From: Meconema thalassinum
Taxonomy: Eukaryota; Arthropoda; Insecta; Orthoptera; Tettigoniidae
Direction: 5' to 3'
DNA: 64,000 bases
Assembly: GCA_946902985.2 (NCBI GenBank)
Contig: OX336393.1
Coordinates: 128,616,533-128,680,532 of the forward strand
Below, one piece after another: positions 42,538 to 55,189 of the stretch. Below the pieces are notes generated by a model. It had not been told where the DNA came from, did not search any database, and worked only from the letters and a program-made list of their open reading frames with translations. The first letter of the stretch is position 1. Each line of letters opens with the position of its first letter. A program made the position numbers and the translations under genes.

Positions 42538-45500
42538 TGTGCCCAACTCTAGGAATGGGTATTCCAAGATTCAGACACCTAGATATCAAGGGAAAGGCTA
42601 CAGCCGCTTTTGAAAGTTGAGATATTTGAATATCGCGCTACATTGCTTCCAGAAGCAATTGGAAAGAATATACCGATACTAGCATGTCAAGTGACGTAGC
42701 GAGTAATAGCAGAGGTCGAGGCTATTTATTGATTAAATAGTTAACCATGGAGTAGAGACTTGAGACTTAGATCAGATTACTGGCACGGCCAAATGAAAGA
42801 GAATGCAATTAGTATCAAGTAAATCGGACCAGGGATACAAGAGATATGAGGATTTCCAGATATCAGCTGATGCAGCGTGACCCTGACAGTTTTGAATAAA
42901 AGCCGGCTGGAGCAGGCATGGTTAGCTCACTTCGACACAAGCACTTGCCTAGCAAGGTGCTACTACGCTGAGCCAAGGCACATGGTTGCCGGATCTACGC
43001 AGAAGTTATTTTCAAAGTTGTGATAGTCACAAAAGTGCTCTGCTACGAGGTGGAACTTAGTAAGTTTCCGGCGAGGAGAATCACTAGGTGATTGATTATT
43101 TTCTACAGACACTGGTGAAATATTTTTATTTTCACATGGACATATGCTAGACTTTGTCTAGAATTAGTACTTTGTCACAGACCAGTAATAACCTAATACT
43201 TGGATATTTTAAATCCATTTTAGTCAGTTTTCATATTTGTAACTGGTTAACCACTTCGATCTATCAGTACATTGAAGACCAGTCTATCACGGTGGTGTTC
43301 ATTAGTCTACGCAGGGAAACTACATGTTGCTTCGCGCATGGTAGATGGTGTGAAGCCATGCCCAGGGAACGATCTTCAGAACAGCCGTTGATTGGTTAGA
43401 CAGTCAGTGTTTTCTTGTATTGAAAAGATTACCGTGAGTTACGTTACAACTGACATATCTAAGAATAGATCACTTAGATCTGACCCCATTTAAGCAAACT
43501 GTTATGGAGTTAACAGAAGCTAATATTAAAATGGATCAACAGTTACTTCAAACGTCAATAGATACTACCACTATGTCTTGTTAGACGGATTGTGGGTATA
43601 TAATGGCGGCCGATACAAGGATTATACATGCTTGTCCGATAGGGCATGTCTATGGATAAATCTGGCACAGACCAGGTTCACTACGCTTCAAGACCATCAA
43701 GAAATGTAAGCCACATTTGAATTATATTATGCCTAGCTAATTGGAACAAACTATTTTTTCTGCAGATGACCAACACATTTATTTTTCTTCGTATTTAAAT
43801 CTTGCAATGATTTACGCAAGACTTGTTAGAGTTATTCTGAGTATTTTCAGCACTCAGAACAGTTTAGGATCGATAACCGAGCATATCGAGCATTTATTTG
43901 AATATTTCATATTTTAGGGATATCACGGAAAACCGTCGATGTAATGGTTGAGTTAAATTATTTTTGTTGAGGAATGGATATTTTTTCCATATTCGAAGGT
44001 TCGAACATGTGGATTCTCACATAATGAGATGATAATTAAACATATTTAAAATAATATAACTAATAATAATAATAGTAATCCACTAATAATAATAATAATA
44101 ATTTATATAATTTTTCTAAATAATTCTTGGATATTATATTTTCTAATAATCATATGTATTGAGAGAGAGCCTATGAAGTAGTTTAATCATTTCTAGTTTG
44201 GAACAGGAGATTTTCCGAAGGAGAGTGGTTACCGCAAGCCCGCATTCAACCAACATTTCAGTTCTGGTTGAACAGTTAATATTTGCAATGTGCAAAGTAT
44301 ATTTTTCAGATAACACGGAGTGGCATGAAACGGGAAGCAATTGATAATTGTATCAAATAGGATATTTTTGTATTTATATAAAATCATGACGTAAATACAC
44401 TCGAAAGTGAAATAAAGATTTTCATAAGTATGGTAAATTCACGGGTTGAACTGAATGGTAAAATAAAATAAACTTGTAAGTTTATTAATCTTCCAGTGTT
44501 GATAACAAGCAGAGGCTTGATTTATTGTATAAATTTTGGGAAGAAAATTTATGTATGTGGAGTAGTTGAAATGCCATTCCCAGGTGCGCATGTTTAAGTC
44601 GCAGGAATGAAGAGGTTTTTTCGAGCATCAATCAAATAGCAGGTTCGATGGCTCAGGTTTATAGAAGGAGTATTGGAACAACACATTTCGTCGTATGAAT
44701 GACCCGAAGGTTATTTCTTAGAAAACCATCAGTTCTTATTTCAACCTTGTTTACGAATTCCATTTAGACTTTGATTTTGCTAGAACACGGATTTGTCATG
44801 ATAGTAGTTTATTCTTCTTCAGAGGAAGACCTTTGCCGTTGTTGTTGTAATATTGTGTTCTTACACAAATAATAGAATGGGCCACTGCCAATTAAAAATA
44901 ATTCTTTAACCACGAATAATTTGAAGGATGTTTTCAATCCTAGTGCCATGAACTAAATGAATTTAATATGAAGCTACAATACTTATTTCCGCATTCTGTC
45001 GAAGAATTGCAAGTTGTGAAAATTACTAAAAATGGCCATGAATATAAATATTTTTTTATAATAATGATTCCAAGTGGAAAATTGAATAGTTGAATGGTTC
45101 AACAATTTAGTGATCAAGTTGATGATTCAGAAATCATGTATTTTTGTTAGGAACTTGAAGTTCATAATCGAGTCACTTCTCGAAATGTTTAATGTCGGAA
45201 GAACCATTAATTTTTGTTGTGCTTCGCACAGTTCTTCAATGCTATGCTCAAGGTCAAATACTTTTCAGATGTTATTAATATGTGTAAATAATTTGTGTTG
45301 ATTCAGAAATAATATTTTTGACAATATTTTTGAAACTGGAAAAATAAGTGAAAGTTAAAAATTCTATGAAAATTTATTCTACGAGTGTTAATATTATGTA
45401 CAAATTCAAACAGTGAACTACGATATTTCCAGTAGAGACAATTAAATTTGAACTGGATTTAATCATAAATAATTTTGGAACACAGTCTACAGGACTAACA

Positions 45501-47384
45501 ATCAGACTTGTGTTTCCAAAAAATAATTGTCAAATGTGTTTGGAAAATTTCTGTATATTGTGTAAATAGGAGTGTGGGTCGCCACACGTGAGTGATGCTG
45601 CTTTGAGCATTTTTGCAGTCAATTTTAAATTCAAAATAAAATGAGATAATTTTACTTGATGTGTTACGCCCAATTGAATCTCCTTCTATCCTTATTGTTG
45701 CATTGAGCCAAAAATCAGTAAAGAATTTTTAGCCTATTTTCAATTTTGAAAAAATAGGCTTATGAGATCACCTTTTGTCCGTGTGTGTGTGCGTGTGTGT
45801 GTGTGTGTGTGATTCGTGTGTGTGTCCCCCCCCCCAATTAAAATCTAAACGGCTGGAGCGATTTCAATGAAACTCGGAAAGTTCATAGCACTATTCCCGG
45901 CGACCTAGACCGTGCCCTTCAAATTTTGTTACGACTCACCAATCCAACATGGCGGCTGTGCGAAATATTTAACCAGCATTCAATATCTCCGAAACTATTA
46001 CCGATATTACCTTGACATTTTCTATGGTGATAGAGGGAACTACTATAAGTTCACTTATGTGACTTTTGAAACCCTGGTAACTACAAAACTAATATGGCGG
46101 CCAAGCGAATTTGCGACTTTTAAATAGACGTGTCTCGCGATTTGACCAACCAAACGCAATGAAACTTGGTACAGTATATGTCTATATACATTGTAATCCA
46201 CCGACATCTAACTTCGTTCAATTGTTTACATAATCACAAGATGGCGGATGTGCGAAATATTTCACCGGCATTCTATATCTCTGAAACTATTAGCGGTAAA
46301 ACCCTGAAATGTTGTACGGAGATAAAGGGCACTAATGGAAGTCCATCTATAAGACTTTCAAAAACCGGTTAACTACAAAACGAACATGGCGGCCAAGCGA
46401 ATTTGAAAATTTTAAATAGACCTTTCTCGCGATTTAATGTTCCAAGCGCACTGAAACCTGGCACAGGAAATATTTATACACATTGTAATTCACTGGTATC
46501 TAATTTAGTTCAATTGTTTACATAACCTCAAGATGGCGGCTGTGCGAATTTTAAAATTAAGATTTTATTTATTGTGATGTAGTCATGCGATCGAAGTGAA
46601 AGTTTGAATAATGAACCTACGCAATAATTTTCCTTTAATGGTACATGACTCTATGGCCTATACATTTAACAATCCAACATGGCGACCATCCGAAATATTT
46701 AGACGATACTGAATATCTACGAATCTATTTTAGCAATCAAACTGCATTTTTAATGTTCATAGAGGCTATGAACTTAAGTTCACCTGTAGGACTTTAAATA
46801 ACCTGGTGATCACAAATCCAACATGGCGGTGACGCGAATTATAAATATTCACATGGACATTTCTCGCAATTTAACCATCCGCGTGCAGTGAAACTTGGTA
46901 CAGTAAATCCTTATACGAATGTTAATCCCTGGCATCTAATTTATTTCAATTGTTTCCATAACCTCAAGATGGCAGCTGTGAAAAATTTTGAAATCTCCTT
47001 GTTTTTTCTTGTGTCCTAATTATGCGATTGAAGTTTGAATACTACACGTTCACAATAATCTGCATGTAACAGTACATAACTCTAGGACCTACATATATAA
47101 AATCCAACATGGCGACCATCCGAAATATTTAGTCGGTTCTCAATATCTACGAATCTATTACAGCAATCAAACTGAAATGTTGTATGTTGATAGTGGCAAT
47201 TAACATAAGTAGGATATATGAAAATAGGCTGTATAGTTCTTCAAGGAACTACTTGTTTTATTTGATGTCGTTTTTGCGATTTGCTTTAACCCATCTGGCG
47301 CTCCGGGATATTTTGACTCTCGTGCTGACTGATTATTGGTAAAATGCATATGTGGTCGTGCGGACTCCGGTCTAAACGGGCACA
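42538..47384 (+). repeat. 5' LTR of the second retrotransposon, with nested Z element
   Basis: About 3.32 kb after removal of the Z element at 45731-47256. Short frames (43154-43399, 45110-45301 and others) are repeated in the other LTR and have no recognised family. It carries (AAT)-rich tracts near 44065-44100. Confidence 0.92.
45731..47256 (+). mobile_element. Z element copy 4, full length, inside the LTR
   Basis: Starts AGCCTATTTTCAATTTTGAA, a self-complementary end that pairs with AATAGGCT 20 bp later. A GT microsatellite follows (45779-45812), then nine ATGGCGGC-type boxes at 45949, 46094, 46241, 46386, 46533, 46679, 46823, 46969 and 47109. It ends GAAAATAGGCT, ATAGTTCTTCAAGGAACT, ACTTG. 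The other LTR shows the empty site near 54050: a run of T, so insertion was between Ts. No coding sequence. Confidence 0.9.
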
Positions 47385-47893
47385 TAAAATAAGATAGAGA
47401 GAGAAATGGCTTCGAACGTGGGTCTCGAGTTAGACATGGTCATTCGCATGCTGATTTAAATTGTGATAATTTTTATAAATATTTTGGGAGTTGAGAGATG
47501 TCTGGTTTGGATGAATAAATTAGTAGAAAACCCAATTAGTGGGGAAAATTAAAAATTTAACTGGATTAATAATTAGAATGGGTTTGATTATTTTTGATAA
47601 TGGCTTAACCATTAGGGCGTCAAGTAAATTCAGTAGTAAACGTTCGATGACTGGACATACGCATTATTAGAATCCAGGTGGAGGATATTTGAGAACTTGC
47701 ATATTTTTCTTGTGATATTGTGGTAAATGTAATTCGTAAAAGTAGAGAATTTTGTTTCTCCATCACGTCGACATTAGGACAAATCTCATTTTATTAGAGT
47801 GTTCCAATTTGCTATTCATATTTCTTGTTCTAGTTATAAGCTTGTGTTTGCCAATATTGTATACCTCTAAGTTTTGAATAATAATTGAAAATT

Positions 47894-48232
47894 ATGGAAG
47901 AAATGATGAGGATGATGAGGAGTTTGGAAGAGAGTTCAAAAGAGGCTGGACGGCGTGTAGCCGCCATTATGAAAGAAAATACAGAGGCTTTAGAAAAGAA
48001 ACTTAAAGAAAATTCCGATTCTTTAGAAAGTAAACTTAAAGAAAATTCTGATTCTTTAGAAAATAAACTTAAAGAAAGTTTAAATGAGAAACTTAAAGAA
48101 AATTCTGATTCTTTAGAAAATAAACTTAAAGAAAATTTGAATGATAAACTTAAAGAAAATTCTGATTCTTTAGAAAATAAACTTAAAGAAAGTTCTGATT
48201 CTTTAGAAAATAAACTTAAAAGAAAATTCTGA
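47894..48232 (+). pseudogene. Gag N-terminus with 11-residue coiled-coil repeats, frameshifted
   Basis: ATG chosen at 47894 (MEEMMRMMRSLEESS). From about residue 40 the protein consists of repeats of LKENSDSLENK (33 bp each, 47996-48260), strongly heptad-like. The frame is lost at about 48220-48245, where one unit has an altered base count, and resumes at 48281. It corresponds to the coiled-coil N-terminus of Gag in the first retrotransposon, but the repeat is specific to this element. Confidence 0.8.
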
Positions 48233-48280
48233 TTCTTTAGAAAATAAATTAAAGAAAGTTCTGATTCTTTAAAAGGTAAC

Positions 48281-50056
48281 TTGAAAGAAAATTTAAATAG
48301 TAAATTTAATTCTATGGAAAGTAAATTTAAAGAGAATTCTGAAATTTTGAAAATGTCACTTGAGAGTAAAATGAGTAACTTATGCGAGAAAACACATGAG
48401 CTCGAAACTTCATTAGCCACTAACGCAAGTTTAATGGACGATGAATTTCGCGATGCCGATCTTCGATCCCAAAGCTTAGCTGATAGGATAGAACATGGTC
48501 TTAGGAAAGTTGGTGAAGACATGATCAACCTAGAAGTCAGAGTGAAGAAGGAGAGTAACGAGATGGGAATTCTAGTTGTTCAACGTTTAACGGAACAATT
48601 CAAAGAACTTGTAATGGGAGAAATAAGAGAAGGTGTGATTAATGAGTTACAAACTGAAATTAAAACCACAGTTGTCAATGAAATTAAAGACACACTCAAG
48701 CTGGAGAACCAAGAGGGAATCAAAGAGATTAGGGAATCTTTGTCATCCCATATTCAAGTAATTTCCAAAGATATCCAAGCAACTCAGAAGGACATATCAG
48801 ATATGACAGGGTCATTGAAAAGTCACGAGGCTGTTATGAACCAGATATCCACTGATGTCAAGGAGAATTGTAAATAAACTGAAGCAATTAAGAAAATGGC
48901 AGAAGAAAACCATAAGGAACTTGAGGCTATGAAAACTCAAATCAAGGACGAGAAACAGTCTGGCCATCTGTTGAAAATGTCAAGTGTAAGGGGAAAAGAA
49001 CAGATACAGATAAATCTAGGAGCAGCTAGAGAAACGGATAGTCAAAGACAGGATGAGGTCAGGACAGTATTTCAATCCAACCCCATAACTGTATTCAAGA
49101 ATGTAGAGGATAAGCCATCTAAATTTTCAGGGCGAGATTCTGTGACACCCGTGGAATTTTTGAGAGAAGCAGGAGATTACCTGAAAGATTCCAAGATCCC
49201 TAAAGAAAGACAGATCCGAGTGATAGGGAAATTTTTGGAAGGTCCTGCACTTCTTTGGTTTAGAGCTTTTAGATCCACTCTAACCACTTTTGAGGAGTTT
49301 TCTCGTGGGTTATTGAAAAAGTTTTGGTCCCCGGAAACCCAACAGCAAGTCAGAGCAGAATTATATTCTAAGAGATTCTCGACGTCACAACCTACTCGAT
49401 ACTCTACGTACTTTTCTGGACAGCTTTCTAAACTTCAACATTTAGATCCGCCGATGCCAGATAACAAATTAATTACTGCATTGATACGTCAGTTTCCAGC
49501 AGACGTCCAGAGGACTTTAATCGCTGCTGACATCTATAACATGGAGCAATTTGACGAGGTATTACAGAAGCTGGATCATACGAACGCTCAATTCTTCCAT
49601 CAGAAGGGAGGAAAGAATAACAAAGCTGTGTACGCTGTTATGGCTCATAGTTATTCTCAAACACCTCGAGAGATTCGAGAGGGGCGAGAAGAGAAAACGC
49701 CGAGGGAAGATCCCAATAAAAGAGGATGGAATCAGTACAGTAACAGATACAGTTACAAGCTTTATGCGAGACCAGATGGTGGAAATCGATATAATACTCG
49801 ATGGAGAAGGCCACGGGATAATCAACGAAGGTACCAGGAAAGAAGATACTATGGTAGAAACAACTACAATAACAGAGGGAATGTGGATACTCGTCAGTCC
49901 AATGAAGAGTTCAACAAGGAGACGAGGAAAAACTTGGAAGCAAGACACCAAGATAACTTGCAGTTTTTGGAGCAGAGGCCCAATGAACCAGGTCCATCGG
50001 GAACACAACAATCCCGGGGGAATGGAAACGAAAAAAAAACTTCGAATTCACAGTAG
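48281..50056 (+). pseudogene. Gag main part, one in-frame stop
   Basis: A single reading frame with one TAA at 48875-48877 (after DVKENCK). The first part continues the coiled coil (KENSEILKMSLESKMSNLCE). From about 49110 comes the capsid domain: KPSKFSGRDSVTPVEFLREA, LLWFRAFRSTLTTFEEFSRG, KKFWSPETQQQVRAELYSKR and YSTYFSGQLSKLQHLDPP, which parallels the first element's gag. The C-terminal 130 residues are Arg/Asn/Tyr-rich without a CCHC knuckle. It ends just after an in-phase A AAA AAA run (50030-50038), and protease follows in the -1 frame. The stop probably prevents full Gag synthesis unless it is a sequencing or assembly error. Confidence 0.87.
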
Positions 50057-50733
50057 AAGATAGAATTTTGAACACTTTCACTTCCAGAATTATTAAATGG
50101 CAAGCAGAGGATGATGACTTAATTCAACAGAATGACGAACGGAAAGAAATGGGTACGAGAATTAGAATGCCAATCATATCATGCGAAGTATTCGGTATGC
50201 CTGTCGATACTTTGATTGATACTGGGGCTATGCTTTGTCTGGTGAGTGAGAAGCTTTATATTCTGTGGAAGCTCAAAGAGAATTTAGAGGAGATTCCAGT
50301 ATCAGGAATTAAGATCCAAGGAATAATACCCAATAAAATATCTCTGTGTAAAACACAATTATACTTATGTATTACGATTGGAGGACATGATTTCCGACAT
50401 GTGTTTGTAGTAATGAAGGACATGGCTTTTGACATGATATTGGGAGCAGATTTCATTCAGAAATATCAAGCAGTGATAGACATGAAGACAGAGACGATCA
50501 GATTCAAAAATACCGAAGAAATTAACTTCGAGGGAAAAGAAGAGGAAGGCATCGAGGGAGATGCTCAATGGTCTCTGATTTTTCATGAAGCTGAAGGAAG
50601 AGAATTCTACACTGAGAAGGAGTCCCCAGAGCTAGGGAAAATTTTGGAAGAGTATCACGATATTTTTGATATTAAGCCTGGTGAAATTGAAGATTTTGAA
50701 TATCGTGGAAGTAAACAACAATGGAAGATATGA
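50028..50733 (+). pseudogene. Protease and start of RT, joined to integrase tail by deletion
   Basis: The -1 frame relative to gag is open from the A-run (about 50028). The protease active site is DTLIDTGAMLCLVSEKL, with the second half VFVVMKDMAFDMILGADFIQ. The linker before RT ends with HDIFDIKPGEIEDFEYRG at about 50707. The next bases encode, in another frame, VNNNGRYEVANTRTGNIVGT and NASNLKIYYSRTR (to about 50815), the C-terminus of integrase. RT, RNase H and the IN core are missing, so the element is non-autonomous. The intact DTG differs from the DTA of the first element. Confidence 0.85.
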
Positions 50734-50835
50734 AGTCGCCAATACACGAACTGGTAACATCGTGGGAACTTATAATGCATCGAATTTGAAGATTTATTAT
50801 TCAAGAACCAGATGATTTAATGTGTAGGTAGGAAA

Positions 50836-50880
50836 AATAAAAATGTTTCAATTTTTATTTTTTGCTAGGTGTGGGGTGGA
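50836..50880 (+). promoter_or_regulatory. Polypurine tract region before the 3' LTR
   Basis: GGTGTGGGGTGGA lies directly before the TG of the 3' LTR and is the likely polypurine tract. Confidence 0.6.
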
Positions 50881-53800
50881 TGTGCCCAACTCTAGGAATG
50901 GGTTTTCCAAGATTCAGACACCTAGATATCAAGGGAAAGGCTACAGCCGCTTTTGAAAGTTGAGATATTTGAATATCGCGCTACATTGCTTCCAGAAGCA
51001 ATTGGAAAGAATATACCGATACTAGCATGTCAAGTGACGTAGCGAGTAATAGCAGAGGTCGAGGCTATTTATTGATTAAATAGTTAACCATGGAGTAGAG
51101 ACTTGAGACTTAGATCAGATTACTGGCACGGCCAAATGAAAGAGAATGCAATTAGTATCAAGTAAATCGGACCAGGGATACAAGAGATATGAGGATTTCC
51201 AGATATCAGCTGATGCAGCGTGACCCTGACAGTTTTGAATAAAAGCCGGCTGGAGCAGGCATGGTTAGCTCACTTCGACACAAGCACTTGCCTAGCAAGG
51301 TGCTACTACGCTGAGCCAAGGCACATGGTTGCCGGATCTACGCAGAAGTTATTTTCAAAGTTGTGATAGTCACAAAAGTGCTCTGCTACGAGGTGGAACT
51401 TAGTAAGTTTCCGGCGAGGAGAATCACTAGGTGATTGATTATTTTCTACAGACACTGGTGAAATATTTTTATTTTCACATGGACATATGCTAGACTTTGT
51501 CTAGAATTAGTACTTTGTCACAGACCAGTAATAACCTAATACTTGGATATTTTAAATCCATTTTAGTCAGTTTTCATATTTGTAACTGGTTAACCACTTC
51601 GATCTATCAGTACATTGAAGACCAGTCTATCACGGTGGTGTTCATTAGTCTACGCAGGGAAACTACATGTTGCTTCGCGCATGGTAGATGGTGTGAAGCC
51701 ATGCCCAGGGATCGATCTTCAGAACAGCCGTTGATTGGTTAGACAGTCAGTGTTTTCTTGTATTGATAAGATTACCGTGAGTTACGTTACAACTGACATA
51801 TCTAAGAATAGATCACTTAGATCTGACCCCATTTAAGCAAACTGTTATGGAGTTAACAGAAGCTAATATTAAAATGGATCAACAGTTACTTCAAACGTCA
51901 ATAGATACTACCACTATGTCTTGTTAGACGGATTGTGGGTATATAATGGCGGCCGATACAAGGATTATACATGCTTGTCCGATAGGGCATGTCTATGGAT
52001 AAATCTGGCACAGGCCAGGTTCACTACGCTTCAAGACCATCAAGAAATGTAAGCCACATTTGAATTATATTATGCCTAGCTAATTGGAACAAACTATTTT
52101 TTCTGCAGATGACCAACACATTTATTTTTCTTCGTATTTAAATCTTGCAATGATTTACGCAAGACTTGTTAGAGTTATTCTGAGTATTTTCAGCACTCAG
52201 AACAGTTTAGGATCGATAACCGAGCATATCGAGCATTTATTTGAATATTTCATATTTTAGGGATATCACGGAAAACCGTCGATGTAATGGTTGAGTTAAA
52301 TTATTTTTGTTGAGGAATGGATATTTTTTCCATATTCGAAGGTTCGAACATGTGGATTCTCACATAATGAGATGATAATTAAACATATTTAAAATAATAT
52401 AACTAATAATAATAATAATAATCCACTAATAATAATAATAATAATTTTTATAATTTTTCTAAATAATTCTTGGATATTATATTTTCTAATAATCATATGT
52501 ATTGAGAGAGAGCCTATGAAGTAGTTTAATCATTTCTAGTTTGGAACAGGAGATTTTCCGAAGGAGAGTGGTTAGCGCAAGCCCGCATTCAACCAACATT
52601 TCAGTTCTGGTTGAACAGTTAATATTTGCAATGAGCAAAGTATATTTTTCAGATAACACGGAGAGGCATGAAACGGGAAGCAATTGATAATTGTATCAAA
52701 TAGGATATTTTTGTATTTATATAAAATCATGACGTAAATACACTCGAAAGTGAAATAAAGATTTTCATAAATGGTAAATGGTAAAATAAAATAAACTTGT
52801 AAGTTTATTAATCTTCCAGTGTTGATAACAAGCAGAGGCTTGATTTATTGTATAAATTTTGGGAAGAAAATTTATGTATGTGGAGTAGTTGAAATGCCAT
52901 TCCCAGGTGCGCATGTTTAAGTCGCAGGAATGAAGAGGTTTTTTCGAGCATCAATCAAATAGCAGGTTCGATGGCTCAGGTTTATAGAAGGAGTATTGGA
53001 ACAACACATTTCGTCGTATGAATGACCCGAAGGTTATTTCTTAGAAAACCATCAGTTCTTATTTCAACCTTGTTTACGAATTCCATTTAGACTTTGATTT
53101 TGCTACAACACGGATTTGTCATGATAGTAGTTTATTCTTCTTCAGAGGAAGACCTTTGCCGTTGTTGTTGTAATATTGTGTTCTTACACAAATAATAGAA
53201 TGGGCCACTGCCAATTAAAAATAATTCTTTAACCACGAATAATTTGAAGGATGTTTTCAATCCTAGTGCCATGAACTAAATGAATTTAATATGAAGCTAC
53301 AATACTTATTTCCGCATTCTGTCGAAGAATTGCAAGTTGTGAAAATTACTAAAAATGGCCATGAATATAAATATTTTTTTATAATAATGATTCCAAGTGG
53401 AAAATTGAATAGTTGAATGGTTCAACAATTTAGTGATCAAGTTGATGATTCAGAAATCATGTATTTTTGTTAGGAACTTGAAGTTCATAATCGAGTCACT
53501 TCTCGAAATGTTTAATGTCGGAAGAACCATTAATTTTTGTTGTGCTTCGCACAGTTCTTCAATGCTATGCTCAAGGTCAAATACTTTTCAGATGTTATTA
53601 ATATGTGTAAATAATTTGTGTTGATTCAGAAATAATATTTTTTGACAATATTTTTGAAACTGGAAAAATAAGTGAAAGTTAAAAATTCTATGAACATTTA
53701 TTCTACGAGTGTTAATATTATGTACAAATTCAAACAGTGAACTACGATATTTCCAGTAGAGACAATTAAATTTGAACTGGATTTAATCATAAATAATTTT

Positions 53801-54182
53801 GGAACACAGTCTACAGGACTAACAATCAGACTTGTGTTTCCAAAAAATAATTGTCAAATGTGTTTGGAAAATTTCTGTATATTGTGTAAATAGGAGTGTG
53901 GGTCGCCACACGTGAGTGATGCTGCTTTGAGCATTTTTGCAGTCAATTTTAAATTCAAAATAAAATGAGATAATTTTACATGATGTGTTACGCCCAATTG
54001 AATCTCCTTCTATCCTTATTGTTGCATTGAGCCAAAAATCAGTAAAGCATTTTTTTTATTTGATGTCGTTTTTGCGATTTGCTTTAACCCATCTGGCGCT
54101 CCGGGATATTTTGACTCTCGTGCTGACTGATTATTGGTAAAATGCATATGTGGTCGTGCGGACTCCGGTCTAAACGGGCACA
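50881..54182 (+). repeat. 3' LTR of the second retrotransposon
   Basis: 3,302 bp, uninterrupted; shows the site without the Z insertion near 54050. Nearly identical to the 5' LTR. Confidence 0.93.
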
Positions 54183-54792
54183 GTACCATTAAAGGAAAAT
54201 TATTGCGTAGGTTCATTATTCATAATTTCACTTCGATCGCATGATTACGACACAAGAAATAAAAACTTAATTTTAAAATTCGCACAGCCGCCATCTTGAG
54301 GTTATGTAAACAATTGAACTAAATTAGATACCAGTGCATTACAATGTGTATAAAAATTTCCTGTACCAGATTTTATTGCGTTTGGTTGGTTAAATCGCGA
54401 GAAACGTCAATTTAAAAGTCGCAAATTTGCGTGGCCGCCATGTTGGTTTTGTAGTTACCAGTTTTTTTAAGTCACATAGGTGAACATCTAGTAGTTCCCT
54501 TTATCACCGTAAAAAAATCCAGGGTGATATCGGGAATCGTTTCTGAGATATTGGATGCTGGTGAAATATTTCGCACAGCCGCCATGTTGGATTAGTGAGA
54601 CGTAACAACATTTGAAGGGCACGGTCAGGGTCGTCCGGAATAGTGCTTTGAACTTGCCGAGTTTCATTGAAATCGCTCCAGCCGTTTAGAAGTTATTAGG
54701 GGGCACACACACACACACACACACACGCACATACACGCGGACAAAATATGGTGATCTCATAAGCCTATTTTTTTCGAAATTGAAAATAGGCT

Positions 54793-55189
54793 AAAAAATG
54801 GCAAGTGGGGTATTGGACTTCCACGTTACATAGTGAAGACGCTAGAGAAGAATTACAATGTTGGCAAGTTTCAAGGTTCTATGAACACCCGTAGGTTGGC
54901 TATATTGTTCTCTCTACCCCTCTTCTCCCACCATCGCCAAACGTCAGAGCTAGACACTCAGCGGCTTGACTGTAACCATCTGATGAGTCTTGATCGTTCT
55001 GAAGTGAGTGCGCTGTTTTCTGTTTACATCTCAGTTATATATCGGCATGTCAGGGCTTGTATGAGGCATGTAGGACAATATGACCTTGCTGTTTCGCCCC
55101 TTAAACAACAATAACTATATATAAGGAAGGCATGTGCACATGAAACGTTATTGACAATTAAAGATTGCTTACTACAGTCTGTCTAACCC
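54793..55189. other. Unassigned stretch
   Basis: The end near 55077-55110 (ATATGACCTTGCTGTTTCGCC, CCTTAAACAACAATAAC) resembles a SINE tail, but no head is visible. The frame at 54833-55114 is not protein-like. Confidence 0.4.

Larger units (their letters stand above)
42538..54182 (+). mobile_element. Second long-LTR Ty3-type retrotransposon, pol deleted, recent
   Basis: LTRs 42538-47384 and 50881-54182 start TGTGCCC and end GGGCACA. The target duplication GTAC is at 42534-42537 and 54183-54186. The internal region of 3.5 kb encodes gag, protease and the start of RT, then jumps to the last codons of integrase. In the first 1.15 kb of the LTRs I count four substitutions, so it inserted recently. 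Without RT and IN it depends on other elements. Gag and protease resemble the element at 4052-19708 in order and motifs. Confidence 0.93.
42353..54792 (-). mobile_element. Z element copy 3, split by a retrotransposon
   Basis: Left part 42353-42537 starts with CAAGTAGTTCCGTGAAGAAC and has a CCAT box at 42496. Right part 54187-54792 has boxes at 54291, 54438 and 54582, an (AC)n tract and the end GAAAATAGGCT. If the inserted element and one GTAC copy are removed, the boxes are 146, 147 and 144 bp apart. The uninterrupted sequence is seen in Z copy 4 (46600-46660, inverse). About 800 bp in total, shorter than copies 2 and 4. Confidence 0.88.

Noticed and set aside
47404..47425. Primer-binding site of the second retrotransposon (TGGCTTCGAACGTGGG)
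   Set aside because: It lies about 20 bp from the LTR and does not look like the complement of a usual tRNA 3' end; left uncalled.
47830..48528. 232-codon Ser/Phe/Leu-rich minus-strand frame
   Set aside because: Antisense of the coiled-coil gag repeats; the repeat itself keeps the frame open.
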